Assembly (NCBI GenBank): GCA_029204225.1
Contig: CM055099.1
Location: 65,683,852-65,747,851 of the forward strand
Reading direction: 5' to 3'
Source of the DNA: Diphasiastrum complanatum
Taxonomy: Eukaryota > Streptophyta > Lycopodiopsida > Lycopodiales > Lycopodiaceae
Length of the DNA: 64,000 nt
A program made the translations under genes and the position numbers. Below are positions 43,733-55,024 of this stretch, one piece after another (position 1 is the stretch's first letter; each line of letters begins with the position of its first letter). The notes below the pieces were generated by a model, which did not search any database, was not told where the DNA came from, and worked only from the letters and a program-made list of their open reading frames with translations.

Positions 43733-44002
43733 TTAGAATCTGCTTCGAACAGCAACACAGATCATGCTAGATAGTAACATAGACAGAAAGCACTCTCCGC
43801 ACCAAGCTCACATAGCAACTATATTTCTCAAAAACAAAATACACTGTACATATAGTTCTTCACTATGGCAACCCATGCATGGCTCAAGTTGCCGTTGACG
43901 GGACGCGTGTCCCGTCGACTCGCCTCGTGGCAAGGCCAACCGGTCCTTATCCACTGATAGGACCCACAATACAATAACATAGTAATTCTACTTCAATTCT
44001 AA
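43733..44002 (-). repeat. Complete LTR of the Copia-2 family, 270 bp
   Basis: Runs from TTAGAATCTGC to CTTCAATTCTAA. The right border is fixed by the adjacent polypurine tract and the left by the primer-site spacing in Copia-2. Ends are inverted TTAGAATY / AATTCTAA rather than TG/CA. Hairpin at 43,894-43,919 (11-bp arms with one G-T pair, loop GCGT). Confidence 0.65.
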
Positions 44003-44012
44003 CTCTCTCCCT
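44003..44012 (-). other. Polypurine tract of the Copia-2 family
   Basis: AGGGAGAGAG on the element (minus) strand immediately beside the LTR. Equivalent tracts are at 21,226-21,235 (minus) and 9,298-9,307 (plus). Confidence 0.7.
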
Positions 44013-44039
44013 AACAATAGAATCTACTTTTTATACATC

Positions 44040-44230
44040 CATATACATAGCTTCAAAGTTAACAAACTTTAAGTACAGAAAGCTTTGATCTAAACTTATG
44101 CCAAACTTTTCTCTAATGAGTGGCTTAGTGAAAATGTCAGCTAGTTGTTCGTCCGTACTACAATGAACAACATTCATTTCACGACTCAGCGGCCTCTCAC
44201 ATATAAAGTGATACTAAATACTTATAAAAA
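44040..44230 (-). pseudogene. Copia RNase H C-terminal fragment, copy 2
   Basis: Minus-strand frame with S-R-E-M-N-V-V-H-C-S-T-D-E-Q-L-A-D-I-F-T-K-P-L, closer to the family consensus than the 5.6-kb copy (TKPL is intact), ending L-Y-L-K-F-V-N-F-E. Its place 28 bp inside the polypurine tract is correct for a copia 3' end. It ties the RNase H type to the 270-bp LTR family. Confidence 0.7.
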
Positions 44231-44774
44231 TATCAAAACCATAGAGCACACCCACGTTATTGCCCAAAGTTGATTTGACCAAGGTGCCGTAAAGAATCAA
44301 AACCCAAAAACATTCAGAAAATATCAAAAGCAGAAAAACAGTCCTACCTTCACGTCTAGATCTGAATGCAATTACGATCATGAAAAAGAGTCACAAGACC
44401 TCGAGCTCCACGATCTTTAGCATCCACCGGATCTAGTGTATTAGAAATTGCAAACCTAGCACAACCGATACCCCAATGGTAATTCCAATCATATTGTGAA
44501 ACATCGGGAATGCCCTGGCCCATAACAAAGGTTTGTCTGAGATAGAGTTAAGTTTAACAACCAAGGTGACCCTACCAAGTTTCTTCGAATGTACGTAGAA
44601 ACCTGAGAGACTTGTGGAATGAATGATGACCAGTCAATGAGGAAGTACTTCAACTTGTGCCTCAACAACTCTACCAATAATTGGTATTTCAACCTAGAGG
44701 CTGCCGAAAAAGAAGATTGAACCACCTTACGAAGGGCATTTATATTGCACTTTAAGACCACTAGATTCATGGAA
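44231..44774 (-). repeat. Module F copy 2
   Basis: Same as 5.77-6.22 kb, and again continuing straight from the RNase H fragment into module Y, so RNase H, F and Y form one conserved string in two places. No coherent ORF; the 44,489-44,770 minus frame is antisense to the start of Y. Confidence 0.4.
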
Positions 44775-45500
44775 AATAAGAGAACCCCTCCTACAACTCA
44801 TACAAGTGCATAATAAGAGCCTCGAGTCTGCTACAGAATTTATTGAAAGGGACAAGAAGTTAAAGGGACAATGTGCCCTTGTTAGTGTGCCCAACGCTAG
44901 TGTAAACTCTTGGTTTATGGTTGGATTGCCCAAGGTGATTTGTCATACCCCATTTTATGGAACTGCTACTATACTTGGAAAGCAAATTTTGTTCATATGT
45001 TTAAAGAAATAGAGAAACTTATTGATAAGGAGTTGATGGATAATGCAACAAAGAATTTCACAACATATGGCACTTTGGAATTTTGCCATTTTGCACCAAT
45101 TACAATGAACCAAGTTCATGAATTATTTGTTAGTGGACGTTATACATTACTTACAATGGAATGTCTAAATCAAATCATGCTGATAGTGCCGACAGCGCAA
45201 TTGGTGTCACAAATTGTGGATGATAATGGTCAATTATTGTTAGGACCATTATGGCATTTGAAGTCGGAGCCAGTTGGAAGTGTTTTGAGTGATACATCTT
45301 CACCTACAATAGTGGCCACCACAATTATTAGAGTTGCCAAAAATAGCAGATTTACCAAGTGTTGGGCATGTGCAACCATTCAAACCCTTTACAATTGATG
45401 AAAGGGGCTTGGCACATTCTGTGAATTCATGGTCAGAAGTAGCTACTTCGAATGAAAGTGATAGTGACAATGACAGTAAGGCGGTGTGGTGTCGGTAATA
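44775..45500 (+). pseudogene. Module Y copy 7, longest overall
   Basis: Frames 44,806-45,012 (S-L-E-S-A-T-E-F-I-E-R-D-K-K) and 44,910-45,398 (162 codons; Y-G-W-I-A-Q-G-D through R-V-A-K-N-S) cover almost the full module on the plus strand, and the C-terminal F-M-V-R-S-S-Y-F-E/S-D-S-D-N-D tail follows after a frameshift near 45,333. Function unknown. Confidence 0.45.
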
Positions 45501-46609
45501 GCTGAAGCGAAGCAAGAAATAAGATTCGATGGAACTCATCTTTATTTCCTCGGGGATATGTGTTAGGCCAATATGGGCATTGCAATGATTAAAGTTAATA
45601 TGTAAAATGTTAAAGATAATGTGAATGTTTACATAATGGACATTGAATATTTTCGTGTCGTGTCGTTTGCATTCATTTGGTTTATGTCTGAGTCGATTTA
45701 GCAGATAGATAATTCGTAGATTGAATTGTCTTTATTACTACTAGTATATGCTGATACTGTTGCTTTTGATCTGACTTGATACCATGAGTGATTTAATGTG
45801 TGTCTATGGAATCGATTCTTCTAATCCTCCTGACTTTGAAGGTTGGACTAAATAGGGCTACTGTCGAATTATCGATGATAGCTCGACTCAGATAGACATA
45901 GCTGATGAAGTGAGTAACTCATCCATCCCATTCGAATTCCCAATAGCTTTTCATCAAGAAAAGAAAGCAAAATATACATAAAGATCTTACTGACAAGCTA
46001 GAATTGTTGATTTTAGAGTATTTCCCGGTGGACAATCCATTTCAGAGGTGCTTCTTCAACTTGTTTATATGCATTTGGAACTAAAAGTCGATTTCACGAA
46101 TCTTTGTGATTATTGAAAATGTGACTGTAAGTATTGTACTGATATTTTGAATTACTTATAGAAAATCTCAATTATTTAATTGTTTATTATAGTGAAAACT
46201 TACAATTGTTTTTTGTATTTCATATTCATTTCCATCAAATATACTTGAAGAGATTCCTAAACAGCTTCTGTCAAGTATCAAAGATGTCACCCGTTCATAA
46301 ATTGGTAGATTGAAATATAAAGGATGATCCCCAGAAGAACTTGGAAAATTTTGAATTTTTTTTAATAATACTATGTATATTCCAAATTTGAAGAGAGTAG
46401 GAAAACTAGAGACTATACCTCCTTCCAATTTTCAAAATAATGAGTGGATTATACCCGAAAGCAACATATCAAAGTCTTTTTGATGCAAGTTGTATTATGC
46501 TGTACAAAAGTCAGTCAAAATTAGTACTTGATCCAAAAATGTGCATCTAAATTTGAAATTTAATCTAAAGTTGAGATCTACAGGCATATAGAAGGAAGTA
46601 GCTCCTCTT
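45501..46609 (+). repeat. Short module B piece followed by module H copy 3
   Basis: 45,501-45,630 is the Y-proximal end of B (reverse). 45,636-46,609 is H. On the minus strand 46,168-46,428 is open (86 codons; L-P-I-Y-E-R-V-T-S-L-I-L-D-R-S-C and F-D-G-N-E-Y-E-I-Q-K-T-I) and ends at CAATTGTAAGT, a plausible splice donor. This may be a captured exon of an unknown gene. Confidence 0.4.
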
Positions 46610-47272
46610 GGGACCACTGCTTAATGGGGAGTGCCTATGAAGACTCCATACAGGACCTTTTGGGAATAAAGCCAAACGGGCACTTTTTGTACTTAGGCAC
46701 AATGTCAGCCGTCAAGAGATGGTGACAGCCACCCAGCAACAACGACAGACAACTGCCTGACAGTTAATCATATTAAGTTAAGGTTCTTGATCACAAGAAT
46801 GACATAAGAGAAGGTTGACAGACTATATAGTGTGGACTAGCGTTAACAAAAAAAGAGAAGCAGAGAAAAGCAGCGAGAAAAAGAGAGAGAATTGGAAGGA
46901 ATCAGAGACGGATGTGTCTATCAGAATTTCGATACATACTGAAATATAGAACGACTGAATACTATAGAACTTTAAAGCTTCTGTGCAGGGACCTACTTCT
47001 TGCATTGATGTAACTCGCACTACACACTACCACCAAATACAACCAAAAGATGGCTATAATTGCAACTTTTTATGATCCAGGGTTGAAGGAAACGTGCATT
47101 TCGAGTGAATGGTTTTCTCTCTATTTCTGCTTCACAATTTATACTAAAAAGCCTGCTCTCACTCGCTCACTCGCACTCTCACTCTCACTCTCACAGTCAC
47201 ACAGAGGTGCGCGTTGTGGCTATGACAAGAAATCTCATTTTTGAGCACGTCCCACGTTGGAACAACACCTCT
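46610..47272 (+). repeat. Module A copy 8 (plus), interrupted on the right
   Basis: Normal A sequence with a one-mismatch TATA palindrome (about 46,822-46,837). It stops at CAACACCTCTT (47,272), where other copies continue with GAGCTTGACTTGG, because the 47.3-49.8 kb block is joined here. Confidence 0.48.
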
Positions 47273-49540
47273 TAAGAAGCACCGGCCGAGTCATCCCACC
47301 AGGCCTCTAGTTCACATAGTCGACAACGTCCACGCAGCGAGATCATCATTCCTAACTCACCTTCCGCGTCACGACGTCGTACTAGGCATACATCGTCAGC
47401 TACGCTTCCACCCCCTGCTGCTACTCGCACTGAACTTCCTATTCCTCCTACCTCTAATGCTTCCCTCGCCTCTGCTTCCACTCAAGGACAGTTTGTGACT
47501 ATTGGAGCTACCATTCCCATCACAGCTGGCCAGGCCGCCTCATCCTTGCACACCGAAGCTATTTCACCAAACACACAGTATTTCATGGATATGTTCGATG
47601 ATTCTGACCCCCTTGGGGCCTCATAAGTTTTTGAAAAGCCCCAGAGCCCTGCGCCCTTTGAACTCCAATCCCTTTGAAGATGATTCAAATAAATCCATGA
47701 CACTACTATAGATGTTGAAGATTCATACCAGCCACTTCAACATGAAGCCGCACAAGCCCCACTTCGGGTCGACCAAGCTGTTCGACGCCACCGTGCCTAA
47801 GGGCTTTGAAGAGGAAGATGTTTTTGAAGAAGAGGAAATATCGGCACCTATTTCATGCCAATCGAGGACAGTACCATCAGGTCCTCCTACTGTTGCCGCC
47901 TCTACGACAATAGATTCTGGTGATGCTCTCGGTTTGCTCTCAAGCCTTGCGCAAGTGATCCCGTCTATGCTTGACAAGAAAAAAGAAATGGAGTAGAGAA
48001 TTTCCAACATGGGATCTAAAAACACTCTCATCAGCCAAAAGATTGTTCAACTAGATCGAGAATTGAAGATCACCAAGCATCAGGAAGACAAATCTGAAGC
48101 TGAAAACAAGATGGCAAAGCAATAGGCTGATCGCCTCGAAGGATACATCAGTTTCCTATAGAATGCCCTGACAACCGCACAGGATTAGGTGGACAAGGCC
48201 GTGCAGGATGCAAAGCAATAGGTGCAGCTGCTACAAGTTCAATTGCAAATGGCGGAGTAGGATCGCACACATCTCCAAGGTGAATTGGATGCGACCACCC
48301 TTGAGCATGATGCGCATATCTTTAGACGCAAATACCGGATCATCCGGTCACTCCAACGGAGATCGCGTATTTGTTCAAGAAAATGGAAAAGTACAAAGTG
48401 GCCCTTCGGGGATTCCAAGGTCGCTTTGACAGGTTCAAAGGAGCAACTTCAACTGAGTTGGCAAAGGCTAAAGAAACCATCAGCGCCTATGAAAAAATAG
48501 CTGCTCAGGTGTTGGAAGCCGGACCACAAATCCCAGTACTAGTCATGTCGCAATTCTCCCCTTCGCACCAAACTGCAGTACCAATGGATACAGGGATGGA
48601 TTCGGGAATGGACCAGAGGGGAGCTCCAGACGTGGAAGAACAACCACTAGTTTTATAGGAAGTGCAACCGGGTCCATCCTCATCAAGGACCACACCGTTA
48701 TTCAGAAGGCCCATCAGCATCGAGGACCAGATCCAGAGTTTTCTAGCGCAACATACTCATGAGTCCTCATGTGGTGGATGGGTCCTTAAGTTCAAGACCT
48801 CCGAGATAGAGGCCGGCAAAGAGTTGGACAAAATACCTGCATTGGGAGAGCAGCCGGCATGGAGTGTTACCATTTTTGAGCAAACTCCGGAATCTATCAG
48901 GAGTTATGTGGCTAGCCCTCGCCAATTGCGGGTATATCCCTATTATGTGCCAATGCTGAAAAGGAATAAATGGAAGGATTTGGGATTGGCTATGGACAAA
49001 ATCACAATCCATACACCCTACAGCTAGACAATATAAGTGGATTTCCACTGGGCCTTACAAGCATACCAGCGAGAGTATATCCACTCTCCAGATCCGACAG
49101 TGCGACAATCGACAATGTTTGCAAAAGATCTAACTCTGTGGGCATTAGTGGCAACCAGATGGGATGATTGCCTTCCTCCTCTAGCATTCAATCCAAATAA
49201 GCCAATGGCCTCAGAGAATATCAAAGATCAGCTGCTGGTTGCTCGTCTATATTTTTGTGCAGCAATGATGGGAGACTCCTAGGAATCTCGCTTCACATCT
49301 TGGACAAAGTCAAAGTGGATTGCAGGAGCCCGTCATTGTTTTCTGCCCCATAATTTGGATCTTAATATTGCCCGTCTCGACTTTATGGAGAAGGTGCAGT
49401 ACCATTTAATAGAGATTCGTCGCGAAGCTAATAAAAGTCCCCAATAACTGCATCTCGCAGGTGTCATGGGATCGCCACCAATTTTGGTGGGTATACTGTT
49501 GGAGGGTTTGCAGATCTCAAGGCAACTCTAACCCTAGTAA
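47273..49540 (+). pseudogene. Decayed coding block: Ser/Pro-rich, acidic, coiled-coil and globular parts
   Basis: A long plus-strand coding-like reading with few frame changes. First a Ser/Pro/Arg-rich part (about 47,275-47,625), then an acidic part (47,712-47,996; F-E-E-E-D-V-F-E-E-E-E). A Gln/Lys-rich coiled coil follows (about 47,997-48,330), then K-K-M-E-K-Y-K-V-A-L-R-G-F (48,371-48,658) and a globular part (48,662-49,027 and 49,037-49,440; W-A-L-Q-A-Y-Q-R-E-Y, L-W-A-L-V-A-T-R-W-D-D-C). I count eleven in-frame stops from 47,994 on, nine TAG and two TAA, no TGA, each one transition from CAG or CAA. GC content is higher than in the neighbours. Family not recognised; the layout resembles the Gypsy coiled-coil ORF, so it may be part of another retroelement. 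Confidence 0.5.
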
Positions 49541-49790
49541 ATAAGTGAGAGGGATTTGGCACCCTGCGTGTGTAAGTCCACCCGATGATCACATAGTTAT
49601 TTGATTAGTTACAAGTCAATAAAAGGACTTTAGTTCTTTTTGCGGGACTTTTAATGTCACAGGGCCTAAATGTCAAGTTAGTGAATAAAGTTGGGTTTCC
49701 CTCCAATTTGGATGGTTCCCACTCTTTTTTAAATTTGAATAGTTAGGGAGGCAGAAATGGACCAATAGGATTTAGCGGCCAGGGTCCTCC
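49541..49790 (+). other. Non-coding tail of the inserted block
   Basis: AAGTCAATAAAAGGACTTTAG and GGGCCTAAATGTCAAGTTAG followed by AATAAAGTTGG look like an LTR or 3' UTR with polyadenylation-type signals. The block ends around 49,790, where module F (reversed) resumes. No matching second LTR is visible. Confidence 0.35.
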
Positions 49791-50400
49791 TCTCTATTTT
49801 TCATGATCGTAATTGCATTCAGATCTAGACGTGAAGGTAGGACTGTTTTTTTGTTTTTGATATTTTTTGAATGTTTTTGGGTTTTGAATCTTTACGGCAC
49901 CTTGGTCAAATCACCTTTGGGCAATAACGCTGGTGTGCTCTATGGTTTTGAAATTTTTATAAGTATTCAGTTTTCACAACATATGGCACTCTGGAATTTT
50001 GCCATTTTGCACCTATTACAATGAACCAACTTCAGGAATTATTTGTTAGTGGACGTTATACATTACTTACAATGGAATGGCTGAATCAAATCATGCTGAC
50101 AACGCCGACAACACAGTTGGTGTCACGAATTGTGGATGATAACGATCAACTATTGTTACGGCCATTACGGCATCTGAAGTCGGCGCCAATTGGAACTGTT
50201 TTGACCTATACATCTTTGCCTACAATAGTGGCCACCAAAAAATTATTGGAGATGCCAAAAATAGCAACTTCACCAAGTGTTGGGCATATGCGACCATTCA
50301 GTCCCTTCACAATTGATGAAAGGGGCTTGGCCGCATTATGTGAATTCATGGGCAGAAGTGGCTACTTTGAATGAATGTGATAGTGACAATGACAGTAAGG
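49791..50400 (+). pseudogene. Reversed module F piece and module Y copy 8
   Basis: 49,791-49,975 is F in reverse. Y continues from 49,976; ORF 50,021-50,374 (117 codons, plus) has M-N-Q-L-Q-E-L-F-V-S-G-R-Y and F-T-I-D-E-R-G-L-A. Only the C-terminal half of Y is present. Confidence 0.42.
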
Positions 50401-51170
50401 TGGTGCAGTGTCGGAAATAGTTGAAGCGAAGCAAGAAATAAGACTCGGTGGAACTCATCTTTATTTCGTCAGGGATGTGTGTTAGGCCAATATGGGCCAA
50501 TAATTAAGGTTAATATGTATAAAATATTGAAGATAATGTGAATGTTGTATTTCCCAAAACTTTATGAAGGCCATGTGTAACATTTTATCTGTAAACATTT
50601 TGTATGATTAATGTTCGAGGTAGGGTCATTATCTAGGTAGTTACGTGTATGAAGGTCGAGTCATTGCCAAGAAGCTAAAACCATCATGGGTGATCGTAGG
50701 CGAAATGGTTACAGCACCTCACAAGTTCGGGAATTCTGGTTACGTTCAAGCAGCATGATGTGTACAGGTACATGAACTTCAACCGAATGTGGGGCTCACT
50801 AGTTATAAGTGTGCATTAGCATTTGATAACTAGCTAGGGATGAGAGCCATTTGAGTGTTCTTTGCGATCTTTCTACTTAGTCCGTCTCTACTGGCAACAA
50901 GAAGCATGTGCCTTGTGTAAGACCCTTTGAGGCAGAGTGGCTTGAGCAGTGCGATTACCATTGTACTCTAAGGAGCTTACTATTTGGAATATGATGCTGT
51001 TTTATACAAGAATGTTTGACCAATGTTTTCTATGATGATTAGTGTTAAATGTTTTAGTCTATTGATAGTATATGGTGCATCATTGTGTGGTTGTTGTGTT
51101 TTATTCTCTATTACAACAGATAATTAAAAGCATGTAAAGGTCAGGTCGCTAGGAGTTAATCTAACCCCTT
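50401..51170 (-). repeat. Module B (reverse) and adjoining spacer
   Basis: B from 50,401 to about 50,960, then the spacer block shared with 18,540-18,685 (50,970-51,110) and a short piece ending GACATGAGTTATTAAGG-type sequence. No coding capacity. Confidence 0.4.
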
Positions 51171-51396
51171 AATAACTCATGTCAAAATCATTGGATGAAT
51201 TTGATTTGATGATCTATCAATATCTGATTGCTTCCAATGATGATCAAATCATCGACATATAATACAATGAGCGCATATCAATCATGATGTAGAATGTAAA
51301 GATTAAAATCTACGATACATTTTATTGTTTCCCTTAGTTTGGAGTGTTCATTGATGCAAAAATTCCATGCCCATGGTGCTTGCTTCTCCTAAAGAA
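51171..51396 (-). pseudogene. Copia RT fragment with intact YVDD
   Basis: The minus strand reads K-Q-A-P-W-A-W-N-F-C-I-N-E-H, D-F-N-L-Y-I-L-H-H-D, TGA stop, then V-L-Y-V-D-D-L-I-I-I-G-S-N. It is the only one of three copies keeping Y-V-D-D. The shared TGA shows all three descend from an already inactive copy. Confidence 0.68.
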
Positions 51397-51835
51397 AATT
51401 GGAGGAAGCTTGATGCTTACGCTATCAAATGCATTTTTATTGACTCTGATGAGAAGGATAGCATGTAGGGTTTATGATAGAGATGCATAAACGAATGATA
51501 GCCAAGGTTGCATTTTTTGGCAAAATGGACATGCATCAACAAAACAAGGTGCTCTATGAGTCATTGGATGATGGAGTGAATGCGAAAGTAAAGGACAAAC
51601 TTGATTAGGAAGAGGAAGTCCAATTGACAAAGAGAAGACCGAGGCTGAGACTAGTAATAGGTGCTACAAAAAGAGGAGAGAGTCTTGAATCTGGCAAATA
51701 AGTAGGTCAAAAAAATTTTAAAATGTCCCTTCACATACTAGAGATGAATCTAACTTTGATGGGTTCAATGCTCAGGAACCATAAAGTTGGCCTTTTAATA
51801 CCTACCTTTTATAATCATTCCAATGTACTATCCTA
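51397..51835 (+). pseudogene. Module I copy 5: Copia integrase C-terminal remnant
   Basis: Plus strand, K-L-D-A-Y-A-I-K-C-I-F-I-D-S-D-E-K and then the acidic linker, with deletions near 51,650. Mirror image of 40.6-41.15 kb together with the RT fragment. Ends in an A-rich run at 51,835. Confidence 0.48.
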
Positions 51836-52061
51836 TTAAAAAATCAGAGAAAGGAAAAAAAAAATATAGAACAAAGCCTAGAAGAAAGAAAAGGAGAAGG
51901 GCTCCTTTCTTATCAATTGTTTTACAACATTTTTTTCTCTTACCAATTTTTATGAAGACTATACTTAATGAATAGTTCTCATAACAATTGACATGTCCAA
52001 TCACACAAATCAAATACAATCATGATTGCATGGATTATACATATTTTCATATCAACAAATT
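51836..52061. other. AT-rich spacer
   Basis: Contains an A-rich run (51,838-51,870) and no supported gene. It separates the module mosaic from the CACTA relic. The A-run could be the tail of a retroposed sequence, but no matching element was found. Confidence 0.3.
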
Positions 52062-54290
52062 TTAAATATTCAAATTTGACTTATTGTCTTTTGCAAACAT
52101 TTGGGCAAATGAGAGTTGAAAGTATGCTTGATGACTAACTCCTCCCCAACCTCGATAGATGACTAACTCCTCCCCAAGTTGGTCTTGTACAATCGTAGGA
52201 ATCTCATCATTTCCATATGTACCTTCTTCTCCCATCATTTTGACATCATTTGGAGTTTGAATGACTGGTTCAGGTTCTTCCAAAATGTTGCCAAAATTGG
52301 GTGGTGGTTCCTTGTGTGTATCCAATTCAACAGTATCTTTTCCTTCAAACACACGTCGTTTTCTTGCATTAAGTTGGATCACATACCACCATCTTGGGTC
52401 TATTTGATCTAGATGGAATATAATCTGCCAAAGAATTAAAAAAATTTAAGTTAGTCTTATAAGATTGATACATAAATAATTGGATTGCGAATATTAATGA
52501 CATTGGAATTTTAGAGTCTCACTTGTTCGCAATGTCGTGGCAACACTAAAGTGTCATGAGAGTCCATCGATATACATTTTGTTGAGTCAATTTGAAAAAA
52601 CTTTGAGTTATCATTTCTAATCATGGTGTTGCTTCCACGATAGATGACCTTAAACCATTTTACGTCAAAAATAAAGTATTTGTCTTTAGTCTCGTAATCG
52701 ACTTCATAAATATGTTGCAATGTGCCGACATAGTCTAGGTCGCCCGAAATGGCATTAGGGTCTCTCGCACTAGAACGACTCTCTTGTTGAAATTTGGTCA
52801 TTATATCACAATCATATGTAAGTCACTTGTTGTCAACTCTCTCAACATGATAATGGTGTCCACACAAAAAAAAAAAACAAATGTGTGTAATTAGAAATAT
52901 TATTCATATATTGAGTAGTACAAAAACAAAACTTCACAAAAACAATATTACACTAACCTTCCAACCACATCCATCAGCAAATTCCCATTCTAATTCAGTC
53001 CCTTCTTCTCTATTTTCGGATGCTTTTAGCATCGTATCAAAAACCCATTCACGAGAGCATTTTGAAAGTAAAGGCTCCAAAGGTTCATCGTTCTCCAATG
53101 CCCTCCTTCTTCTTCGATTGATATTTCTTCTTCGTTTCAATGCTATGTTTCTTTCCTTTTTGGCTTCTTCATACCTTTTGTCCACAATTATATAATATGA
53201 ACGTGTCAATTTTCTCTTTTAATTGAGGTGAAAGTCTCTTTAGCACACCATTTCCATGTGGTACTTCACCCTTAACACGTTCATCTTCTTCTTCAGATCA
53301 CATTTTTGAGCTTGCAGGATGCAATTGTGAGATTATTTCGGTGATTTATCCATCTCGTGTGCACGGGTCCTGCAATTGATACTTCTTTGACCAAATGCAC
53401 TATAAGATGAACTTGTATATCCAAAAAGAAAGTTGGAAAATGTCTTTCCAACAAACATACCTTTTCGATCATTTGGATTTTCATGGAATCCAATTCACTA
53501 TTTTTTATTTCTTTTGAGGAAATCCACCTGCAAGATTGATAGTACATTAGGTTGTTTAACACATAAAAATATTGAAATAACACATATTTATACAAGTGGT
53601 TAGAAAAATATACAAACCTAATCATCGATGACAAATTGTCAAGCATATAGAATAAGAATTGACGTAGCTAGTCTCGAAATGGATGCTCCGGGATATAAAG
53701 GAGTGTCTGCCTCCTTGCGAAATAGAGTCTCATCTTCATCCATCTCAAATTGTTCGTGATCTACGTTTTCATTAGAAGATGCATGCATATCATCATTCTC
53801 ATTTGTTTCAAAGTAAGATTCAAGCATGTTGTGCATTGCTTCATCGTGTTGCACCTCATCATCATAATCATTAGAATCAAGTTGATTACTCTTTTTTCCA
53901 ATTGTGTTTGCCTCTCCAATTTGTTTTATTCTTTGTTTTCTCATATCTATCAAAACTTGACGTTGATTGTAACTAAACACGAATGGATCAACTCCGTGGA
54001 ATGGCATTCGATTTATTGGCTACACACATGAAACAAATTCCATAAGTGACGTATATAGATTGACAAAGATTATAATACAAAACAATCATATAACAAACCT
54101 CAACGTCTTCCAGATTCGATGGTTGACCTTCTTCTTTTCGTCCAAACTACCACAAATGATTTTCAACAATGCATCTTTCACGCATCTTTTGTCCATCACA
54201 CTTGAGGTATGTGCACCATATTTTATTTTGAAAATAATTTTTCTACGAGAAACAAAAATCAAGTACATGTCACTTTAGCACAATAGTATA
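52062..54290 (-). pseudogene. CACTA (En/Spm) transposase gene lacking its catalytic core
   Basis: Minus-strand exons. N-terminal part 53,639-54,007 (acidic, ending E-A-D-T-P-L-Y-P-G) preceded by an exon at 54,099-54,268 across a 79-bp GT-AG intron (54,020-54,098). DUF4218-like part 53,293-53,660, with a 90-bp intron at 53,528-53,617 and the motif L-L-E-R-H-F-P-T-F-F-L-D-I-Q-V-H-L, then G-P-V-H-T-R-W. An Arg-rich part lies at 52,934-53,209. A DUF4216-like part at 52,511-52,801 (Y-V-G-T-L-Q-H-I-Y-E-V-D-Y, F-D-V-K-W-F) is followed by D-P-R-W-W-Y-V near 52,385. The transposase core expected between the N-terminal and DUF4218 parts is missing at about 53,645. Not functional. Confidence 0.75.
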
Positions 54291-55023
54291 AATTATAAGA
54301 AAACATGCACGTTTATTACTTACCCTGTTAACTTGAGTAGTGTCTTCATCGCTAGACTGATTTGAATGTAATTCATCTCGTTGTGATAATTTGCAAATAT
54401 GCACAAGTACAAAACACAAATAACATAAAATTATTGTATGATTATAATGTTTTTAATTTTTAGATAGTACTATTCTTATACGTTTTCGCTTATATGATTC
54501 TTTTGCATCTTGGTGCAGGCTCTAAATGCATATCTATCTCTTCTTTTGTTATCACAGATATGAAAGTCTCACTAATATGCATTAAAGTTCTATAGTCGAT
54601 TTTCTTTTCTACTTCATTTCAATACATTAGGGTTTATTGTAATGTATTGTATTTTATGAATGTGGTAATCATGTCGGGGTCATCTCATCATGCTGATTGT
54701 CTTGTCACATAATGATAGATTTGTTATCCTGATCATGTTGATTGTCCTGTCACATAATAGATTTGTTTTATTGATAACATCATGTTGATTGTCTTGTCAC
54801 ATAATGATAGATTTGCCTCTTGATCATGATCTTAGCTTGTTACTTGTTATTATCTACTTAGTTGCAATCTTAGTGTTTAGTTTAGTTTTGTTGTAGTAAT
54901 TTAGTGTAATTTCTCATACAGTTTTCAATGTTTTTTACATGGTTAGTTATTGTACCACTGGTATTGATGACCAGTGGAAGTGGTGGACAATGTGGTTGGC
55001 ATGACCCGTTGTCTAGTTCTTCT
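54291..55023. other. Non-coding stretch with a three-copy tandem repeat
   Basis: At 54,689-54,825 a unit starting CATGYTGATTGTCYTGTCAC occurs three times at 45- and 47-bp spacing. The rest is AT-rich without a supported ORF. It could be the CACTA 5' flank or first intron. Confidence 0.45.
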
Positions 55024-55024
55024 G

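Noticed and set aside
47712-49450. Alternative genetic code (TAG = Gln)
   Set aside because: The window is otherwise standard plant nuclear DNA, and the intact Copia-3 frame ends RNase H with a normal stop; deamination explains the pattern more simply.
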